A stretch of DNA of 64,000 nucleotides from assembly GCA_963920525.1 (NCBI GenBank), contig OY986437.1, positions 60,859,330-60,923,329 on the forward strand, given 5' to 3'. The stretch is from Dichetophora obliterata. Its lineage: Eukaryota; Arthropoda; Insecta; Diptera; Sciomyzidae. The notes beneath the pieces are model-generated. The model saw only the letters and a program-made list of their open reading frames with translations. It ran no database searches and was not told the DNA's origin. This document shows positions 44,548 to 56,528 of the stretch, one piece after another. The position numbers and the translations under genes are program-made. The number at the start of each line of letters is the position of its first letter. The first letter of the stretch is position 1.

Positions 44548-46374
44548 AATAGGGCATGGAAGAAATATGTTTGTAGTTTTGACTCAAATGACTTAGAAAC
44601 ATACAAACGTTTGTTTCTGGAATTTGAGAATTGTTCAGCTGTATTGTATAATGAGTATTTTGATAATATGAAGCTGAGTATTTTGTCTGACCCAAGAAAG
44701 TTTTGGGGATTTATTAATGTTAAGAAGAAGACTGATGGATTTCCTTCTTTCTTCAAACTTCAGGATGGATTTACTGACGATTCCACAATTATTTGTGGCT
44801 TATTTGCCAATCTTTTTAAAGAATCATTTTGTTCAGATTCTTTTAATCCTGATTTAGCGTATTTTGATTATATGAACAACGCATCCAGAGTTTCATTGGG
44901 GCATATATCTTTTAACTCAGAGGTTATTTTTGAGTATATTGAATCAATCGATGAGGATTTTAGCGCTGGACCAGATGGAATTCCTGCCGCAGTGTTAAAA
45001 CAATGCGGCTCCATTTTGTGTCAGTCACTCTTGTTACTTTTTAATAAATCAATTAATGAAAGTAATTTTCCTCTTTTTTGGAAAAAATCTTATATCAGTC
45101 CTATTTACAAAAAAGGTTGCAGGAATGACGTCACTAATTATAGGCCTATCGCTTAATTGTCTTCGATTCCTAAATTTTTTGAGCGAATAGTGTACGATCG
45201 AGTGAATATTCACTGTGGGCAAGTCATGACAACTCGTCAGCATGGTTTTGTTACTGGCAGATCCACTGTGTCTAATCTCCTTGATTTCACTACATTCTGC
45301 TTAAAATTTATTGATTCTGGCAGCCAGGTCGATTGTATTTACACTGACTTTATCAAAGCTTTTGATAAATTACCACATATTCTAATTTTATTTAAACTTA
45401 AATTAATGGGATTTCCACAATATTTTGTAAATTGGATCAAATCGTATTTGATGGAGCGATCTTATCAAATACGGTTTCGAGGCGTGTTTTCTTCTGAATT
45501 TGTTGCAGAATCAGGTGTTCCTCAAGGAAGCCACCTGGGTCCACTTCTGTTTATTTTTGCAATTAATGATGTTACCCACGTCATCAAACACTCTCATTTG
45601 CTTATTTATGCAGATGATATGAAAATATACAGAACAATTGATTCTAATGACAATTCAGACCTGCTCCAGTCAGACTTGAACTCCTTTGAGGTTTGGTGTT
45701 CTAAAAATAACATGTTTTTAAATCCAGATAAATGCCAAACTATGACCTTTTCGCGTAAAAGGAACAATTTTATTTTTGATTACAAAATTAAAGATACTGT
45801 TTTAATTCGTGTAACTACCGTCAAAGACCTTAGTATGTGCATGGATTCTAAATTGTCGTTTAACATGCATATTGATAGAATTTGTAAAAAAGCGTCTTCT
45901 ATGCTTGGTTTTATAAAACGGTGGGCCAAAGAGTTTGATAGCTTAATAACAACTACAACTCTGCATTATTCAATCGTGCGTCCTCACTTGGAGTACGCAA
46001 GTCAAGTATGGTCCCCACATTACAATGTGCATGTTGATTGTATGGAAAGAATTCAAAAACGTTTTGTTCGGTTTGCTCTGAGAGGCTTGAGTGGAACTGA
46101 CACATTTAATTTTCCTCCATATGAGGATCGTTTAAAATTATTAAAGATGCAATCTTTAAGTGAGAGAAGAAAATCTGCTGATATCGTCTACTTACACCAA
46201 CTTATAACTGGTATATTCGATTCTCCAGAACTTCTTTCTCTTATAAATTTTAACACTAACCGTAAAAGCAGTAGAAACTCTAACAACTTGATTTATTTAC
46301 CATTTAGTAGAACAAATTATATGTTAACTGCTCCATTAAATCGCATGAGCGAATCGTTTTCAAAAGTAGATTGA
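44548..46374 (+). pseudogene. CR1/Jockey-group LINE ORF2 (RT), one in-frame stop
   Basis: The fragment starts at NRAWKKYVCSFDSND, between endonuclease and RT, so the element is 5'-truncated. The RT motifs are GPDGIPAAVLKQCG, WKKSYISPIYKKG, motif A YTDFIKAFDKLPH, motif B GVPQGSHLGPLLF and the active site IYADD. The C-terminal part has RPHLEYASQVWSPHY and MERIQKRFVRFAL. The two long frames (44,611-45,156 and 45,157-46,374) are in the same phase. A single TAA at 45,154-45,156 replaces the residue after NYRPIA, where the relative at 1,866-4,787 has Lys, so AAA-to-TAA is likely. It inserted into the TA-flanked element, making it the innermost layer of this nest. Confidence 0.88.
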
Positions 46375-46628
46375 AAACTAATGTATGATTAGATCTATGT
46401 AAACGCAGGGTTAGTTGTTATGTCTTGTGTTGTCCCTGAGCCCAACCCATATTATGGTGGGTAAATTATTATTTCTCCCTTTTGGTTTTTTATTGGACCA
46501 CTTTTATCGATATCTTTGAGTTATTTCAATGATATTGGGTTGGGTCTTAAAATGATCTATTGCGGAGAAAGTGTGAAAAAGCTGTAGTAGCTGAACTCTA
46601 TTGTTATACACAAATATTTTTGAGTGTA

Positions 46629-47350
46629 AGAGAAGCCATCTGTATCCGAAGAACTACAGGCTAATAAGTCTAACCTCTTTTGAACTCAAAACTCTCGCGA
46701 AACTGAATAAATTGCACCTTAGAGATTATGGGATCCAGTTATCAACCAACCAACACGCATACACGAAAGGGAAATCGATTGAAACGGCACTACACTCCCT
46801 AGTAGCAATTATAGAAAAAGGCCTCCATCACAAAGAATACGCACTCGTTTCTTTTCTAGACATCTCAGGTGCATTAAACAATGTATCAACTATGGCAATC
46901 TTGAGCGGATTAAGTGTAATCGAGGAACCACCAGATTTAAACCTTTGGTTAGATATGTTGCTGAACTGCAGAAGGGTTCGAGCTGAGTGGGGCACCAGAT
47001 TCATGAAAAGAGAAGCTCGCTGTGGGACTCCCCAGGAAGGGATATTCTCGCCCCTACTATGGAATCTTGTCGTCAAGGAACAATATAAAACAATTCACAG
47101 GTAGAGCCCCCAAGTTAATAGCCTATGCAGACGACATAAGCTTAATTATAGTAAGGAAATGTTTATCAAGAGTTAGCTCCATAATTGAGAGCACACTCAA
47201 AGAGGTACTTAGATGGCCAAATTCAACCAGTTTTAGTATTAACGCGGAGAAAACTAACCACCAAAATTAAACGACGTACGTCTGAAACCGAAAACTCACA
47301 CAAAATATCTAGGAGTCGTCCTGGACAGCACGCTGACATGGAAAATCAAT
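46629..47350 (+). pseudogene. LOA ORF2, reverse transcriptase palm
   Basis: The frame 46,629-47,103 reads KRSHLYPKNYRLISLTSF, HAYTKGKSIETALH, SFLDISGALNN (motif A; its second acidic position is Asn) and CGTPQEGIFSPLLWNLVV (motif B). A frameshift near 47,085-47,100 leads into TGRAPKLIAYADDISLII, which contains the active site. A second shift near 47,265 leads to KPKTHTKYLGVVLDSTLTWKIN. There the SINE interrupts the reading frame. Confidence 0.88.
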
Positions 47351-47725
47351 TGTCGGCCTTTGTAGTCTAGTGAAAAGTGCGCTAGACTATCAACTCAGAA
47401 GTCTTTTTTTGTTCTTTACTACATTTAAGAATTATTGAAACAAAAAATCCACAACTGAATTGTGGAAAATGTGGAATTAAAGGACAGGAACCACTGAGGG
47501 CTAGAAATGCTTGCCGAGGTAAAGGCATAACACTAGCCTCGGTTATTGGCAATTCAAATTGTCTTTCACGTTTGTTTTCTTTAATCTACGATGAACGTAC
47601 GGTTCCAATCAATTCTTCCTCTAATAATCTATCTAATAATCTATTTCCTTTCTGGTCAAAGACCAAATTTTGTTTTGTATAAGGTGTATGCTTTGGTTCT
47701 TTGATCTTCTTATAAAAAAAAAATA
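47351..47725 (+). mobile_element. tRNA-derived SINE inserted in the LOA element
   Basis: The insert breaks the LOA protein between WKIN and AEERVKKA. It starts with a tRNA-like head, TAGTCTAGTGAAAAGTGCGC followed by TAGACTATCAACTCAGAAG, lacking a clear B box. It continues with a body shared with 19,257-19,503 and ends in an A run (47,713-47,723). The two genomic copies are in opposite orientation. The target duplication is obscured by A-rich sequence. Confidence 0.7.
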
Positions 47726-49033
47726 TGCAGAAGAAAGGGTAAAGAAAGCCACCATTGCACTATACATACTCAAGAAGATGCTAGGCAGTACCTGGGGTCT
47801 CCCACCCTTTCTGATGCACTGGATCTATATAACGCTAGTTCGTCCTATTCTACTCTATGGAATTATTGTGTGGTGGCCGGCTGTGAACAAATAAACGTAC
47901 TTCAGGCACTTGGAGAAAACTCAGCGGCACGCAGCGCTAAGCATTACGAAGGCACTGAAGTCAACTCCAACTAAAGCGCTTGAAACCATTCTTTGCATGG
48001 ATCCCCTGGATACACACGTAAAACCAATAGCCGCAAAGGCGATACAACTCCTCACGGTGGCTGGCAACAGGCTCTTTCAAAATTTCGGTCATTAAACAAT
48101 CGGCAAGGATCTACTTAGTAGCACGGACTACATGTTACCTCGCACGATAGTCAATTCCAAAACGCGAACACTTCTAGGACCAAACGACTGGAATGGCAAA
48201 AGTATTGAACAAGCACAGCAGGCGGTCAACATGCATACAGACGGCTCAAAAATGCCTAGCCTGGTAGGTGCGGCTGTGTATTGTGCAGAGCCTAGTATAA
48301 GGCAGCCATACAAACTACTGAACCACTACAGAATCTTTCAGGCGGAAGTGTTTCGCCATGAACACATATCACTCTTATATCAACATTTTCTCCGACAGCC
48401 AAGCGGCGATCAAATCCATGCGCTCCGCTACCATCAAATTGAAAAGCGTCCTGGCTGGCACGATGCGCTTCGAGGATAGTGTACTTCTATTGGGTCCCTA
48501 ATCATCAGGGTACTTAGGGGAACGAGATGGCAGACGGTTTAGCACAGGAGGGCGCTGGATTGGGATCAGAATTCGCAGAACATGTACTTACTTCGCTACA
48601 AGAGTTTTACAGGAACCTCAAAAAAAGAGTCACACAAGCAGTGAGTAGTAGATGGCGAGATACAACATAGCGCAAAATTTCAAAAATCATGTGAAATGCA
48701 CAATTTGAAAAACGAACTCTGTTCATCTTGGCACGCCCACGCAGAGAATGCAGGACGTTAGTGGGTATCCTCACTGGTCACTGCATGGCGGCAGCCCACG
48801 CGACGATGCTGAGCATCATCCCGGATGACAACTGCAGAAAGTGCAGGGTACGAGGCACAGTGAAGACCCTAGAGAGTCTATTATGCACATGCCCCACCCT
48901 ACTTAAATCGAGACTCAAATACCTAGGCTCATCGACGTTCCTGTCATTAAAAGTATCCTGTAATCTGGAAGTATCTCTGGAATGCCTCTTAATATTTGAA
49001 AATTTAAGACAAATCTTTAAAGACTTCAACTAA
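47726..49033 (+). pseudogene. LOA ORF2, post-RT, RNase H and C-terminal Cys region
   Basis: Resuming after the SINE, AEERVKKATIALYILKKMLG and RPILLYGIIVWWPA are post-RT motifs. EKTQRHAALSITKALKSTPT and KALETIL follow in a new frame. The RNase H domain is scattered over frames: MHTDGSKM, then FSDSQAAIKSMRS-like reading near 48,390, and ADGLAQEGAGLGSEFAEH near 48,530. The tail RTLVGILTGHCMAAAH.. and NCRKCRVRGT.. with LLCTCP ends at 49,033. An RNase H domain supports LOA rather than Jockey. Many frame changes show this is the oldest layer in the nest. Confidence 0.85.
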
Positions 49034-49140
49034 ACACAAGGTGTTATTTTTGCTAGTAGCCGGCACCACTAAGGACCAGCATTTAGCATTAGAGCTTCCG
49101 TCAGGAAGCAAACGGATAAACCTAGCCTAAGCAAGTACAA

Positions 49141-49792
49141 TTGGTATCTTTCATCGTTCGGTTTTAATTTTAGAGAAATCCTTTTTTTATAACCTAAAAC
49201 AAATCACTTTTTAAGTAAAAAAATCGGGTTTTCAACTACTATTTTAGTAAAAATAAAACTTTTTCAAAAAATCTTCGATAAAAAGCTTCAGCAGAACCGA
49301 AATTTTTTTTCTTATATGAATGAACAAGCTCCGAAAAATCGTGTCCACGGCAAATTTTAGGTGCTTCACTAAACTACTGACTCCTGCTATAATGGTTTAT
49401 ATTTATTAAGGGGGGAAAACCTAAGTAACTCACGAAAAATAGGCATATTTTCAGGAATTTTTTTGGCTCAACGATAAAGTCAATCAAAAATCTGCAAATT
49501 ACGTTTTATAATATAAGCATTGATATAGAAACGTAATTTAAAAATAAAAATTAATACAAAATAGCGGCTGTGCAGCATTTGTTTGAAGACGCCTTTTCTA
49601 AGGGGTCCATGGCTGTGCACCTAACGTCCTTAATTTTTGATCAGGAACAAAAACCAAAATTTGGTTAGTTTATTTGCATAAACAGTTATTGAGATGCGGA
49701 GGATTTTTTCAATATATGGATTTTTCGCGAAATGATGCGTGCTCGAACAAAACAGTTACAATTTTCACAAAAAAGTCACAAAGTTGTAATAA
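49141..49792. other. AT-rich DNA with no gene seen
   Basis: This lies between the end of the LOA element and the Harbinger-like element. No coding motif is visible; long A and T runs and diverged repeats only. Confidence 0.35.
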
Positions 49793-51657
49793 AGGCGCGT
49801 TACCACAGTCTATATTTTTTTACGCAATGTTGGAAATTGCATACAAAAACTATTTACACGCTCAAAGTCATTTTGTATGCAAATGTCATCGGTTTTGTTT
49901 TGCTAAGAAGATGATAGGCAAAAAACAAAAAAATAACAAAAGAGAATGCGAAAATAAAAAAATTAAAAGAATAATAAAACGAAGCAGGCACTATTGAAAA
50001 AAAGTTGGTATGTTATGTGCAACCTGGAACCAAGACACCTTCGGCACATACTCCTGCCCCCGACTTTTGCTCTTTTTTATCTTCGCAACTTCTGCGGAGT
50101 AAAACGGTCTTATTTCAATCTCAATTTCAATTTTATTGAGTCTTTATAATATTGGATTGTTACAATGCATTTTATCAATAATGTAAATTTTAAGACTATA
50201 TTGTATTGTCTAAAGCGATGACAGATTTATTATATTTTAATGCAACTAGCTTATATTGAATGTTTAAATTAACAGATATAATATAAATTTAATATAGTTT
50301 GAAAAAAAAAGAGTTTCAAGTTTTGCTCATTACTTGGTAGTTTGACATGGAGGAGCTATTCTCAATTACATATAACTTAAATCTAATATATAAAAAGTTT
50401 TACAAAAAAAAACACTTATAAATATCCTAAATAATTAATAACTCCTGAATTAATTTAGTATACGTAGTTATAAAAGTCTAAGAAAGTTTTTTTTAAACAT
50501 ATAATTAATATCAACCTCTGTGTGTGTTTGGCAGTTTAATTTTTAAAATTCGGGCAGAGAGGTGGGGTTAGCAGAATAAGAAAACGTATTATTTATGATG
50601 CCAATTGGAGACAAGTAACATGAATTAGACCAATTGTGTTCCCTTTCACGCAAATATATTTCACTAATTAAAGAGTTTTCATGAAATTCAAGTTTATTAA
50701 TAAATGTTTTTTGAAGATCAAATGCATAAGAGCAAAGGGGAGACACAAGAGCTTTATTATGTATATAGTAATTACTATATCTTTTAGTTGGTGATTCAAA
50801 ATTTCTGTTCACACAAGTTCTGAGGACTTTTCTTTCAGAAATTTCTAATTTTCTGGCAACTGTTGGAGAGATTGAAAACCAGATGGGAAATGCATATAAA
50901 ATTGCAGTACGAATACTTACTTTATATAAAAGTAATTTTGTTTTTTGACTAAGTGACTTGCTGTAAAATAGTCTTGAAAACATTGCTGTAATTATTGCAA
51001 ATTTTTTAATAGCTAGTCTTGCATGTTCATTGAATTTAAACAATTTATTAAAAGTTACACCGATATATTTTATTTTATTTTGAAAAGGAATATCGGATTC
51101 ATTGAATCTTAATTTAAGATTTTTGCTCTCTGGAACAACCTTCGTATTACATTTACCAGAAGAATTTCTCATACATATGGCTTGCGATTTTGCAGCATTA
51201 ATAGTGATACCCGTTCTTATTGAGCGAATCTTTGACTTGGCATCAGGAGCTGTCATGCTCATTGCTTTTTTTTATACAGTAGAGAATGCACATTCCACAA
51301 GCAACTGTGACTCTCGTATTCCTCTAGAAATTGTGTGGTCCACTTTTTGGCTACTATAATCTAAAAAATTTAATTATATTCAATTTTTTTTTAATAATTT
51401 ATCTCATAAAAATTACTGAACAGAAATTGAACCGCTTGGAAAATCAGAACAACGATAGAGAGGAAACAGAAATAAACAAAACAAAACGTCAAAGATTTTG
51501 ATCAATTTACCAAATTACGCAAGAAAAGTTGGAAGTCACCAACATTTTATCGATTGCATGCAATTTCACAAATGGCGTGCAATCAAGTGTTTACATTTTC
51601 AAAATTACGTACAATGCCTATTTTGCGCAAGAAAAAATTGACTGTGGAAACGCGCCT
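49793..51657. mobile_element. PIF/Harbinger-like MITE (TAA duplication), split by a Jockey LINE
   Basis: The left end AGGCGCGTTACCACAGTC and right end GACTGTGGAAACGCGCCT are inverted repeats with one mismatch. TAA flanks both (49,790-49,792 and 51,658-51,660), matching the 3-bp T-W-A duplication of PIF/Harbinger elements. Weaker inverted similarity continues inward (GGAAATTGCAT and ATGCAATTTC). The middle, about 50,110-51,300, is a minus-strand LINE fragment unrelated to the ends. No Harbinger transposase is present. Confidence 0.75.
50543..51262 (-). pseudogene. Jockey-clade LINE, RT C-terminal fragment
   Basis: A 239-codon open frame encodes the part after the RT active site: AAKSQAICM, IPFQNKIKYIGVTFNKLFKFNEHA, FYSKSLSQKTKLLLYK and IRTAILYAFPIWFSIS, then ERKVLRTC, typical of Jockey-type elements (usually K-Y-L-G-V-x-L-x-x-x-L and R-P-I-L-Y-A-x-P-x-W). 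The palm motifs are absent because of 5' truncation near 51,262. The frame is uninterrupted, so the insertion is relatively recent. The 3' untranslated region would be about 50,110-50,540. The apparent start codon is not real. Confidence 0.85.
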
Positions 51658-51978
51658 TAAAACAAAAAGTAAGCAATATGAAAAAAAATTATATTAACTA
51701 CGTGAGTCGATAGATAAAGGTATTTTGAATATACCGTCACAATTTCAAATCAATCGGTTAAGATTTGCTCGAGTTATGTGTCCGGCCGTCTCAAAAACTT
51801 TAAAAATTTTCGATAAAAACGAGTTTAATTTTTTAACTACTATTTCACTTAAAAAACTTTAATAAGCCCTTACATAAAAAGCATCATAAGCCAAATCATA
51901 TTCCACGCAAAAATATAAAAATAATTTATTTCTTTTTCAAATAAGTCTTTTAATTTAAAACATTGAGTATTCTTTATA

Positions 51979-52582
51979 TTAATTGTAAGCTATTTAGAAC
52001 AAGTAAGTTTTTAAGAAGGCAGCAATAACAAACTATGTATAGAGTCAATCACACAGCAAACAAGATAGACTGTTTTGAAAGCAACTGAACTTCCATCGAC
52101 AGTAGTCTGGAGTGATTAAGCTGTGACCTCACAAAGCTCAAAGCTCTGCCAAGGTTTGCATCAGTTTTTATGTTGCCTCTTCCTTTTTCACTATTATCCT
52201 GTGTAGTTCAACCAATTTGTCGAAATGCACTAATGAATTATGAGAGGTTTAGCTTCCTCTAGAAAGCTAAAGTGTTTAAACTGAAAACTCACTACTGACA
52301 CAACCAGATATTCATGACCTTGACCAAAGTCATTAGAAAAATAGCCGATGAAGAAATAAATTCGTGCCAACAAAGGAATTTATTCAAGCATGTGTCAAAT
52401 CATATAAGACTTTAACAGTGGTTGGTCACAGCTTGATCACTTAAGACTACTGAAGATGGAAGTTTAGCTGCTTCCAAAACAGTCGGACTAGTCTGCTATG
52501 TGATTGAAGCTATACAAAGTTTGTTGTTGCTGTTGTTGCCTTCTTCAAAACTTACTGGATCTAAATAGCTTGCAATTAAAAT
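51979..52582. mobile_element. foldback element with about 150-bp inverted arms
   Basis: The left arm (51,979-52,128) pairs with the right arm (52,434-52,582). Shared words (one orientation) include TTAATTGTAAGCTATTTAG, AACAAACTATGTATAG, GACTGTTTTG and AAGTGATCAAGCTGTGACC or close variants. The 305-bp loop is non-coding. The right arm carries a slightly expanded TTG run (GTTGTTGCTGTTGTTGCC). Confidence 0.8.
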
Positions 52583-54647
52583 CGTGTTGAGATTCAAAGA
52601 ATAGGTCACAATTAATTACCAATAAGTATTCTTTTTACAAACAATACTATTTTTTCTTAAAATTAAATGGTTTACGAAAAATTCTCAAAGACTTAGTAAG
52701 ATTTGTTAATCCAAACGTAATTAGAAATAACAACAAAAGTATTTAATATGTCTTTAAATCACTCTAAAAACACATTTGGACGTTATAAATAACAAAGACA
52801 CCATAACGAGCTTAATAGCTTAAATGCTTGTTTTAGTCAACTATATAATACAATAACATACAAATCACAAACTGTGCCAAACTTTCAGATAAAGATAACT
52901 ATTCTGAAAAATTTTAGTGTAGTTTTGTGAATTTTTTAATAACAAAACTTTTCTATTGGGAAATCAATTATTTTCTGAGTATATTTTTTAATTATCATTT
53001 TTTATTTAATTTGCTTTTTGCAGCATATTGCATTTGTATAGTATTTTTTACTTATTTGTTTTCTTGTTACATTACAATGTTTATTATTTTTCAGCTAATA
53101 AAAGAAAAATTTCAGCAACTCAATATCTATCTATTCATAAATTCCATTTACTTAATTTTTCATTTCATTTAAACCCTTAAAATATGCAAGAATTTTCTGA
53201 ATGCATCAAATGGAACGCATGATTTCTTGTTATTTATTCATTTGTTTTGCTGTTAAATTTAAAATGACTTTTGTCATTTGTCTCTGTTTCATGCTGCAGA
53301 CCCAGAACCTTGTATGACATGCTTGGTTGGCCTGGTTTTGACTGCTTTTGAATCTTCTGGACTATTTGGCTCTTTATCAAATTAGCATTTAAATCATTTC
53401 ATTTGATTAGCATACAAATTGGCCAGCTCAAAATCTAATTAAGTACAATTTAAACATTCAAATGTAACGAACACATCAACAACAAAAAGGAGGAAACAGT
53501 AACAAAAACAGAAACAACAACATCCAGAACATTACAGTTCTACACGCCCATTCTTTCTTAACCTTAACCATAGGCTGGCAACCCTTGGCGTATGCAAAAT
53601 TAAGGTCAATTCAAGTTGCCATAAACTATATACACACTTGCAGATATAGATACATAAATTTCACAAATATTTTATGCACATTCTGCTCTGTCCTGAGCTA
53701 AGCTATGCCCCCCACTAGTTTCTTCACCACTGGGTCAGTTTTTTAGCTCAGCTCTTTGTATCTTAGCATAAATTTTGGCGCCATTCTTATTCAAGGTTTT
53801 TGTTCTTTATTAGCTTTATAGCGTTACATAAAGAAACAACTACTAGTTGTTGGCGCCAATTTGGTATAAATTAGCGCTATTACTTGCCTTAACACGTTTT
53901 TTCATTGCTGCGGCGAGTCACTTTGATTTACATAAAATAACTATTGTCATATTTCCTAATAATAAGAGGTTATATTTTATATAACTTAAATTGCTGTTTA
54001 TATTTAGTTCACAAACATTTTAATGTTGTGCTGTTGGCTTTTTGATGGTCTCTACATTTTAATGTTTATTGCTTTTAATGCTGCCAATAATAAAAATCAT
54101 AAAATTTAATGTGAACATTTTTTGGTTGCAAATATTTTCACCCCGAAGGCGTTTATTATTTGTGTGAAATTTAATTTGCTTTTCTTTGTTTTTCTTTTAG
54201 TTTTTATATCTAATAACAAGCCGCTATTGTTTGGTGCAATTTTCGCCAATTTAAGCAGTTTGCTTAAAATAATGCAAATTTGTCTGACTACTCTTTTGCT
54301 CCAGCAGAGTAGTGATGCTCTTCCTACCTTGCTGCTGTTATGATAAGTTGTAGTTATTGGCAAAATAATTATGCGATTATGGTTAGATAAAATTTTGATA
54401 GAGAGAAAACTTTTATGATTTTTTATTGTCGTCGTGTGATGTAAATGAGGATGTGAGGTAAAAAGTCTCCATAAAAGGTACATTTCTTTTTCAACATTTT
54501 TTCTGAATTAACATTTTTATTAATTTTTATTTTTATTAAGAATATAATGGCTCGTATAATACAATAACGCGTTCAGTTTTTTGAATTTTGCATTCAGTTT
54601 TGTTGTTTATCACTTCATAAAAGTCGCTAAGCTAAATTTTAAGAAAG
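52583..54647. other. AT-rich DNA with no gene seen
   Basis: No coding region is supported. The frames at 52,927-53,172 and 54,106-54,483 are of AT-rich composition without family motifs. Two GGCGCC-containing words at 53,773 and 53,850 are listed separately. Confidence 0.4.
53773..53862. promoter_or_regulatory. two E2F-like TTTGGCGCC sites in inverted context (possible)
   Basis: TTTTGGCGCC (53,773) and TTGGCGCCAATTTGG (53,850) lie 77 bp apart, each next to ATAAATT or TATAAATTAGC. Both satisfy the E2F core T-T-T-S-S-C-G-C on at least one strand. The pair may equally be the ends of a small inverted-repeat element. Confidence 0.2.
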
Positions 54648-56528
54648 TTAACCCTCTGTCATGCACATGCATCTGGCCAGATATTTTACAAATTTAACTG
54701 TGATTTAAATATATTTCTAATTTAGCTAGGGGTTTGATTCTCCAGGTACCCTCTACAAATATTGTTAGGTATCGTTTTATGAAAAAACACATTAAAGAGA
54801 AACAACAAACAAAATGTATGTGGATTTTTTCATCTATACATCGTATACGTAGCGCATGTATCTGGCCAGATACACACACATTTTGTATGAAGAGTACTGT
54901 ACTTTATTGGTATTTTTTATTTTTCTCTGCGTTTGTTTACTCAAATCACTCTCACAGCAAAGGAGGCAAACACAAACAAGGGTTTTTTTTGGTTTTTATA
55001 TTTTTTCGCTTCAGTTGCATAGTGAACTTTGAAAGGTACAGCCAATAATTTACGGAAGAATTTATATTTATTCGAAAAAAAAAATGGATGAAGAAGTACA
55101 GTTTGTTTATAATACGCGATATAGTAGTGGTAATGTGAATTTCCATACACGACTAGCAGAAGCATTGGCCAATGAGTTAGAGCGTGAAAGAGCCGCTGAA
55201 GAAACGGTTGCAAATGATGAGATTGATGATTTCCCAGGAGCTGATATGGATCTAAATTATATGCCAGACGATGGCGATGCCTCAGATGTCGAAAATGATT
55301 GGGTTGTAGAAGCAGATGAAGTGTTTGATAGTGACGACGATGAAGAAATTGAAGAACAGAATGCTACCGAAGATTCTTTTCTTGGTAAGGACGTTACTAT
55401 ATGGTGTAAAAATGAACCAAATATTGGAGTTCGTTTACGTCAACACAATATCATGCGTTTTCGACCTGGTCCGAAGGAACAAAAAAGTGTTCCAATTGAA
55501 GTGTTCAAAAAATTTTTCACACCAAATATAAGATTTATTATCAATTCTGAAACGAATCGCCATGGAAAAGCTGTAGTGGAGAAGTGGAATGCAGCTAATC
55601 CCAGTAAAAAACAAAAAGTTTGGACAGATTTGACCGCAACTGAATTAGACGCATTCGTTGGCATTCTTTTGGCAGCTGGTTATTCCTACAATAATATGCA
55701 AACCACAAAAGCTTTGTGGCAGTCAAATAATCTACCCATATTCAGAGCAGCCATGTCTTTTAATCGATTCTCTGCACTGGCACGATACACTCGTTTTGAT
55801 GATGGTAGAACACGCGCACAACGATTGCGCGATGACAAAGCTGCACCCATTCGTGACGTTTGAAGTTTTTTAAATGAAAATCTTGCCAAAAACTATAGTC
55901 CGCATGGCAGCATAACAATTGATGAACAACTCCCAAATTTACTCAGAACATACCATCAAAACTAGCGAAATATGGCATCAAAATTTGGTGGGTTTGCGAT
56001 TCCAAATCTAAATATCCAATGCAAGGAAAGCTCTGTACCGGTCGACAAGAAGGAGAACAACGGGAAGTGAATCAAGGTGAAAATGTTTTGATACAACTCG
56101 CAAAGCTGTACAGCAATACTGGCCGTACAATTGTAGCTGACAACTTTTTTACTACTTTAGAAGGAGTAAAGCGTCTGGCCAGAATTGGTCTGGCATTTGT
56201 TGGTACCATTCGCTCCAATAAAAGATGTATTCCTAACGAAATGAGAAAGGATCGTTCTCGTCCTGTTTTGTCATCGTTATTTGGATTCCACGAAAATTTG
56301 GTATCATTTTGCAGCTACGTGCAAAAAAAAAAATAAATGTGTGAACCTAATTTCGACTGTTCATTATACGAAACATTGTGAAGGGGAAGCAATTAAACCC
56401 GAAGCAATTTTCTTTTACAATTTAAATAAAGCTGGCGTAAATTGTATGGACCAAATGGTTTCACATTTAACTACAAAGCGTTCAACAAGACGATGGACTT
56501 TTGCGTTTTTCTGCAACATGTTGCACAC

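Larger units (their letters stand above)
43728..46626. mobile_element. TA-flanked element with CACTCAAAA ends, itself split by a LINE
   Basis: Ends are CACTCAAAACATTT (43,728) and the inverse of CACTCAAAAATATTT at 46,612-46,626, flanked by TA (43,726-43,727 and 46,627-46,628). Removing it with one TA restores the LOA frame on either side. The left 800 bp contains many TACGAATATTCGTA-type palindromes, a two-copy direct repeat (ACTACAGAATATAAGG at 44,150 and 44,220) and a tRNA-like stretch. A LINE fragment occupies about 44,548-46,560. TTTACACAATA on its left and TATACACAAATA on its right may be the LINE's target duplication. Confidence 0.75.
42090..49140 (+). mobile_element. LOA-clade LINE split by two DNA elements and one SINE
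   Basis: Fragments in consistent order encode pre-RT, RT, post-RT and RNase H parts of an LOA-type ORF2. They are interrupted at 42,601-43,706, 43,728-46,626 and 47,351-47,725. Removing the first two inserts, with their TA duplications, joins codons into AWSTARVI, FVPKA and VKRSHLYPKNYR in one frame, the expected LOA order before the YRPISLTSF-type motif. The left limit is approximate. The right end follows the RNase H and C-terminal Cys-rich region. Confidence 0.85.
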
